From Bacteroidaceae bacterium (GTDB lineage Bacteria > Bacteroidota > Bacteroidia > Bacteroidales > Bacteroidaceae): a stretch of DNA of 10,614 nt. Location of the stretch: positions 1 through 10,614 of the forward strand of contig JAFYWE010000186.1 in NCBI GenBank assembly GCA_017558165.1, given 5' to 3'. The notes under the pieces were generated by a model that saw nothing but the letters and a program-made list of their open reading frames with translations, made no database searches and was not told where the DNA came from. Shown in pieces: positions 7,601 to 10,614 of this stretch. Within the stretch, counting starts at the first letter, position 1. Every line of letters starts with the position of its first letter. Position numbers and translations under genes: made by a program.

Positions 7601-9256
7601 GGCGTCGATTGTGACATCGCTCACCAATGTCCTGTCATAGAGCAGTGTGTCAAGTGCTATTTGTATGTCGTACGCTGTTTCCCTGTCAAAAATGTCCGTG
7701 CCTTTTCCTTTGGCCGTTACTGTAGCGCTTAGCTTCCTGAGCGGGATTCCGGGCTTTACAAGGGATAGGTCGATGCTGTTGGTCCGGATGTCGGCACTGT
7801 AGTTGCCGTTGCTTGTGTCGTATGTGCCTTTAGCCGTTGCTGTTCCGCCAGTAGCGGCAATGAGGAGGTCTGCATCGGCAATACCGTTGCTGTAACCTAA
7901 GGTACCGTCTATTCTTGCTTCGCCAGCCAAGGAGTCGGTGGAGTTAAAAAGGAGTCCGATGTTGTCGGTGTGTCCATGCAGCCCGAGTATGGCTGTCATC
8001 CTTTCCTTGTCTGTAAGGCGCATGAGATATCCTCTTGCGCCGATGGATGCTGTTGACGATGCCTTTATGTCAATGGTGTCAATGTACAGGGATGTGACAT
8101 TTCCGTTTACCTTCAGGTTTCCGTAGAGCATGTCGTCCTGAAGTATTGACAGCGCATGGTGTCCGTCGGCAAGCATTGTTTCAAGGTCCTTTCTGTTTAC
8201 CCTTGCGTCGAGGCCGGCGGAGATCCTTGATTTTGAGCCCAAGATGAATGCGTCCCATGGGAGTGTGCCGTTTACGGTAATGCGTGAGCCGTTGCTGCTC
8301 TGTATCGACAGGTCGTTGATTGTCAATAGGCTGCTGTCGGCACGCAGTGACGTGCTGGCTTCAGTTATGTCTATTCCACCTGGTTGGTTCAGGGTCAAGC
8401 GGTCAATGGCAAGCAACACGCTGTCCGGTGTAAACTGGAAACCGTTGCTCTCCAGCCCTATGCCGGTCGCTTCCAAGCGCCCGAACGGGGTGGTATCATC
8501 CTTTTTGTGGTACCTTATTCCGCTGTTTCCAAGTGTAGTCCTTGCAATCCTGTATGTCTTGTTGCCGGTGTCGATGCTTCCGTTTGCAAGGCTCAGGTTG
8601 CCAATCTCTATGGTGGTATTGATTTCCTGCTTGGCAAGATGCAGGGCTATGGTGCTCTCCTCGATGTTGCCTTTGCGCAGCCTTATGCTCCATTCGGGTG
8701 AGCTGTCATCATTCTTGTCGGGGATTGTGTCGGTCACAGTTATCTCAAGGGTTGTGCTGTGTAGATATACCTGACGGATGTCGGCAACTCTCTTTTCCGG
8801 GTCTATGTTACGTGCCGTGCTCCTGAAATACCCTATGTTACCGCTGATGGCAACATCTGGAATCATCTCTTTCGTGTCAATGTCTACATTCTCAAGGTAT
8901 ACATAGTTCACCTCGATCTCTCCTGAGAATAACGGCAACGGCGAGACGTTTATCTCCGCTTTCTCGCCATCAAGGTATCGGATTCCGTCGCGCGACATCG
9001 AGAAGTCGCTTACGTTGAGCTTGAGCGGGAACACCAGATGCAGGCTGCCTATGCTGACATCGTAACCGCTGACGTTGCTTATCTCCCGGCACAGGATGCC
9101 GGTCGCATACCGCTGTACGGGTGGCAGGTAGAGTGCAATGAAAGCTATCCACAACAAAATGATGGGGATAGCCGCAATGAGCAGAATGCTCCTTGTTATC
9201 TTTCTTGAAATGCTCCTCTTTTTCTTCATCGCTGCCGCACTCTCTTGTAGCTGCAT
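4652..9256 (-). CDS. tamB: TamB: inner-membrane-anchored translocation and assembly module protein (DUF490)
   Basis: Complete, 1534 aa, a normal length for TamB. A basic N-terminus (KKKRSISRKITR, residues 11-22) precedes one membrane segment at about 24-44, so the protein is anchored in the inner membrane and the rest is periplasmic. Residues about 60-1150 are long runs of short beta strands rich in D, N, G, S and T, consistent with the hollow beta-groove of AsmA/TamB-type bridge proteins. The C-terminal DUF490 domain covers roughly 1120-1510 and includes GRYDMNGGEF, WTGPLLEPKLNITA (from 1292) and LITGAYAG. The last 25 residues are strongly basic and hydrophilic. TamB works with an Omp85 partner; here tamL follows directly with an ATGA overlap. 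Recently TamB-like proteins have also been linked to phospholipid transport between the membranes. An alternative start at M10 (9229-9227, MKKKRS) would look more like a usual signal anchor; the longer form adds MQLQESAAA. Confidence 0.93.
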   Translation of the reverse strand: MQLQESAAAMKKKRSISRKITRSILLIAAIPIILLWIAFIALYLPPVQRYATGILCREISNVSGYDVSIGSLHLVFPLKLNVSDFSMSRDGIRYLDGEKAEINVSPLPLFSGEIEVNYVYLENVDIDTKEMIPDVAISGNIGYFRSTARNIDPEKRVADIRQVYLHSTTLEITVTDTIPDKNDDSSPEWSIRLRKGNIEESTIALHLAKQEINTTIEIGNLSLANGSIDTGNKTYRIARTTLGNSGIRYHKKDDTTPFGRLEATGIGLESNGFQFTPDSVLLAIDRLTLNQPGGIDITEASTSLRADSSLLTINDLSIQSSNGSRITVNGTLPWDAFILGSKSRISAGLDARVNRKDLETMLADGHHALSILQDDMLYGNLKVNGNVTSLYIDTIDIKASSTASIGARGYLMRLTDKERMTAILGLHGHTDNIGLLFNSTDSLAGEARIDGTLGYSNGIADADLLIAATGGTATAKGTYDTSNGNYSADIRTNSIDLSLVKPGIPLRKLSATVTAKGKGTDIFDRETAYDIQIALDTLLYDRTLVSDVTIDASQTGCMSKVGITGNDSNLMFSLDSRTLLDSANIRNNTVLDIKKADWGKLRLIDGNLTTEMRLSVMLGTDLAETHSIKFSGKDMNLTTPEKIYTPADIYIEATTSPDSTHIHASNGDLHIAGEMSSGYNGLLKSLDKVGKMFINALQNDDMVHYMQDYERELPYISLDMECGRDNMLANLLGMKGITTTSMSLDVSMDSIEGLDISGGVYGLKRGNLNLDTIRVLTRQEGNRIRYIAGIRSTALNPDNIKESYNVALLGYLADDTLSTNFVFRDQNERIGIRVGATTKLKPRGIDLSFKPNALLLGKQFSFNDGNYINIGKGFKTDADVVLSSTDGTGIHLYTTIDKESQHIANVELWGVNLKELTSALPYLPDIAGTLDLDLHFRQDAKGIQLSSDINAQDITYEGVYIGNEIIEATYSPKTDGTHYIDMRLLHEEKEIAHLSGNYDDNDKDSGLDGTISLTRFPLELSKAFINDTGVNLSGFINGEMSAKGKLTRLTTNGRIQFESVDIDAYGFGTSLHMADETLNIEDNKLIFNNFNIYAKGDNPFKINGNIDFTRLADPAFSLRMNADNYELINSPRTQRSMFYGKLLVNTRAMIGGTLKNMKFYGDVTMLGKSNITYVMLDAPIESDKNLDGLVEFVNFNDTTSIAAPANDIDLGNINLNLSLRIEDGARINADLDEERNNYFTTQGSGNLHVTYTGKAGLNVTGRYDMNGGEFKLSLPVIPLKTLQISDGSDISWTGPLLEPKLNITALERVTSSVTFDDNSMIPVPFDVGVKVSNTLSNMGLSFVMYSPENATVQEQLNSLDSETMNRYAVTMLITGAYAGSSRSMTVANALNSFIDAKINDIAGTAMKSVNINVGINDATNAETGSTYKNYSFSFSKRFWNDRITFVIGGEVNSGDHNTGNDSFINNASLEWKLSDNSNRFLKLFYDKNYESILEGEITEMGIGYVYKRKLDRLKELFIFRKSIKKETGNTKMNK

Positions 9257-9289
9257 TGGTATACCTTGTGCATAAAGGTGTAATCTTTG

Positions 9290-9297
9290 CGAAAATA
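9290..9297 (-). promoter_or_regulatory. Possible -7 element of the tamB-tamL operon
   Basis: On the minus strand TATTTTCG (9297-9290) matches TAnnTTTG at all but one fixed position. No TTTG is found 19-21 nt upstream, so the -33 part is missing or degenerate. Transcription would begin near 9283, about 27 nt before the first possible start codon. The assignment is by position and partial match only. Confidence 0.35.
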
Positions 9298-9401
9298 GCT
9301 ATTTTTGTGGATATAATCCCATTGGTCCTGTTATAAATATTCCAAATCCTTGTATTTACTATAATGGGTATCTCCTATTTTTTGTTTGATGCTCTCTATC
9401 C

Positions 9402-9433
9402 TTTGGGTTTTTGCCGATAATTGGTTACTTTTG
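9402..9433 (+). promoter_or_regulatory. Bacteroidota promoter of the M16 peptidase gene
   Basis: TTTG (9402-9405), a 20-nt spacer and TACTTTTG (9426-9433) match the Bacteroidota consensus exactly. The predicted transcription start near 9440 leaves a leader of only about 24 nt before the ATG at 9464. It fires away from tamB, so the 207-nt gap between the two genes is a divergent promoter region. Confidence 0.78.
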
Positions 9434-9463
9434 CAACTGTATTAACAGGAACAGAATAGGTAT

Positions 9464-10614
9464 ATGGCGACTCCGACTGTAAACATTGCGACATTGGACA
9501 ACGGACTGCGTGTAGTACACATCCCATCCGAGGGTGCTGCTATGGTTTGTGTTAACCTGCTGTATAACGTGGGTGCGCGTAACGAGGATTTTGAGCATAC
9601 GGGTATTGCCCATTTGCTGGAGCATCTCATGTTCGAGGGTACAAAGGCCGTACCTTCGTTTGACGAGCCTCTTGAGCGCGCCGGCGGCGAGAACAATGCA
9701 TATACCAACAACGATGTCACCTGTTATTACATCTCCTTGCCCAAGCAGAACGCCGAGCTTGCATTCTGGATGGAGAGCGACCGTATGCGTAACATCACTT
9801 TCGAGAAGAAGAAGGTCGATGTGCAGCGCCAGGTGGTGATAGAGGAGTTCAAGCAGACAACCCTCAACCGCCCGTATGGTGATGTCAGCCGCATCCTTCG
9901 CTCGATGGCCTACAAGGTGCATCCTTACCGTTGGTCTACCATCGGCCGTTGTTTTGCGCATATTGCTGATACTCCCGTGAGTGTCATCCGTCGTTTCTAT
10001 GACCGTTACTATGCCCCCGATAATGCCGTGCTGTCGGTTGTGGGCGATATCCCGTTTGAGCAGGTGATGGAGTGGAGCCGGAAGTGGTTTGGTGCCATCC
10101 CCGCTAAGGGCTTCGTGCCCGATGCGCTCCCTGTAGAGCCTCGCCAGACACGCCAACGACGCCGTACTGTGTACCGCGATGTGCCCGAGAATGCACTGTA
10201 TATGGGATTTCATATGGGTAGCCGCACCGGTGTCGACTATCATCCTTGTGACGTAATATCCGATGTACTCTCGAACGGATATTCCGGTCGTCTGCAGGCG
10301 CGCCTTGTCAAGGAGAGGAGGCTTTTCTCCAAGATTGATGCCTTTATCTCGGGCAGTGAGGATGCCGGTATGTTCTGGATTTATTCCCGAGTGCCCGATG
10401 GCGTCTCTGTTGATGAGGCCGAGGCTGCAGTGTGGGCCGAGCTTGAGCAATTGAAGAATGAACTTGTGCCTGCCGATGAGCTTGAGAAGGTACGCAACCG
10501 TTTCGAGTCGGAATTCACGTTCAGGAACCTGGGCGGAGAGAATCTTGGCGGTAACGTGGCGCTTGCGGTAATGAGGGGCGATGTCGATTCGCACTTGCGT
10601 GAGCCGGAATACTA
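9464..10614 (+). CDS. M16-family (pitrilysin/MPP-like) zinc peptidase, N-terminal 383 codons (runs off right edge)
   Basis: The frame opens with ATG at 9464 (an in-frame TAA at 9443-9445 excludes a longer form) and continues past the window end. Residues 50-54 are HLLEH, the inverted zinc motif HxxEH: H50 and H54 bind zinc and E53 is the catalytic base. The third ligand is expected about 75 residues later, at E127 or E128 in VVIEEFK. APDNAVLSVVGD (about 185) and the segment GYSGRLQARLVKERRL (about 283-298) are typical of the end of the first domain and of the M16_C domain. There is no signal peptide, so this is probably cytoplasmic, like the short (about 410-aa) M16 proteins of Bacteroidota. 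If so, only some 30 residues are missing. These enzymes often act as pairs in a clam-shell that degrades peptides; a second M16 gene downstream cannot be seen. It is transcribed divergently from tamB, and no functional tie is evident. Confidence 0.95.
   Translation, partial: MATPTVNIATLDNGLRVVHIPSEGAAMVCVNLLYNVGARNEDFEHTGIAHLLEHLMFEGTKAVPSFDEPLERAGGENNAYTNNDVTCYYISLPKQNAELAFWMESDRMRNITFEKKKVDVQRQVVIEEFKQTTLNRPYGDVSRILRSMAYKVHPYRWSTIGRCFAHIADTPVSVIRRFYDRYYAPDNAVLSVVGDIPFEQVMEWSRKWFGAIPAKGFVPDALPVEPRQTRQRRRTVYRDVPENALYMGFHMGSRTGVDYHPCDVISDVLSNGYSGRLQARLVKERRLFSKIDAFISGSEDAGMFWIYSRVPDGVSVDEAEAAVWAELEQLKNELVPADELEKVRNRFESEFTFRNLGGENLGGNVALAVMRGDVDSHLREPEY

Noticed and set aside
4889..8774. Many plus-strand open frames of 60-180 codons opposite tamB.
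   Set aside because: They lie inside a continuous 1534-codon gene with a membrane anchor and DUF490 C-terminus, show low-complexity translations rich in S, L, V and M, and have no promoter or family motif.
9425..10594. A 389-codon open frame on the minus strand, opposite the M16 peptidase gene.
   Set aside because: The plus-strand frame has the full M16 signature (HLLEH, PDNAVLSVVGD) and a consensus promoter. The antisense frame is codon-aligned with it, has no recognisable domain, and is a by-product of codon bias that avoids TTA, CTA and TCA on the sense strand.

Overview
The window looks like a chromosomal segment of a member of the Bacteroidota, most likely a gut-type Bacteroidales species (Bacteroides/Prevotella/Muribaculaceae-like). 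Four signs point there. A SusC/RagA-type TonB-dependent receptor lies at the left edge. The TamA-like Omp85 protein is a lipoprotein (TamL), a form known from Bacteroidota. Two gene starts are preceded by good matches to the Bacteroidota promoter (TTTG, a 19-21 nt spacer, TAnnTTTG). The start codons have A/T-rich leaders without clear Shine-Dalgarno sequences. I cannot place the genus from sequence alone.

Layout, left to right. (1) 1-667, minus strand: the first 222 codons of a SusC/RagA outer-membrane receptor, running off the left edge. (2) 668-1218: a 551-nt A/T-rich intergenic region with a probable SusC promoter, a nested palindromic repeat (1114-1160) and a strong intrinsic terminator (1166-1197, minus strand). 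(3) 1219-2124, minus: a complete 301-aa sugar-nucleotidyltransferase-like enzyme with its own promoter at 2192-2224. (4) 2125-2333: a spacer with that promoter and a hairpin repeat that resembles the first one in composition. (5) 2334-4655 and 4652-9256, both minus: a two-gene operon, tamB (1534 aa, first) then tamL (773 aa, second), overlapping by four bases (ATGA). (6) 9257-9463: a divergent promoter region. (7) 9464 to the right edge, plus strand: the first 383 codons of an M16-family zinc peptidase.

How the genes relate. TamB and TamL are expected to form an envelope-spanning complex. TamB is anchored in the inner membrane and crosses the periplasm as a long beta-rich protein; TamL is the lipid-anchored Omp85 barrel with POTRA domains in the outer membrane. 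The SusC receptor is an outer-membrane barrel that would be imported by such assembly machinery in general, but it is a separate transcription unit and belongs to whatever SusD/polysaccharide-utilisation genes lie to the left. The nucleotidyltransferase and the M16 peptidase are each apparently their own transcription unit, and nothing in the window links them to tamBL.

I found no mobile element, CRISPR array, tRNA or rRNA, and no clear undescribed system. This is mostly core-genome content. The points most worth following are the tamB-tamL unit, the related AAGGACTTTAAAG-type palindromes behind two transcription units, and the undetermined substrate of the nucleotidyltransferase.
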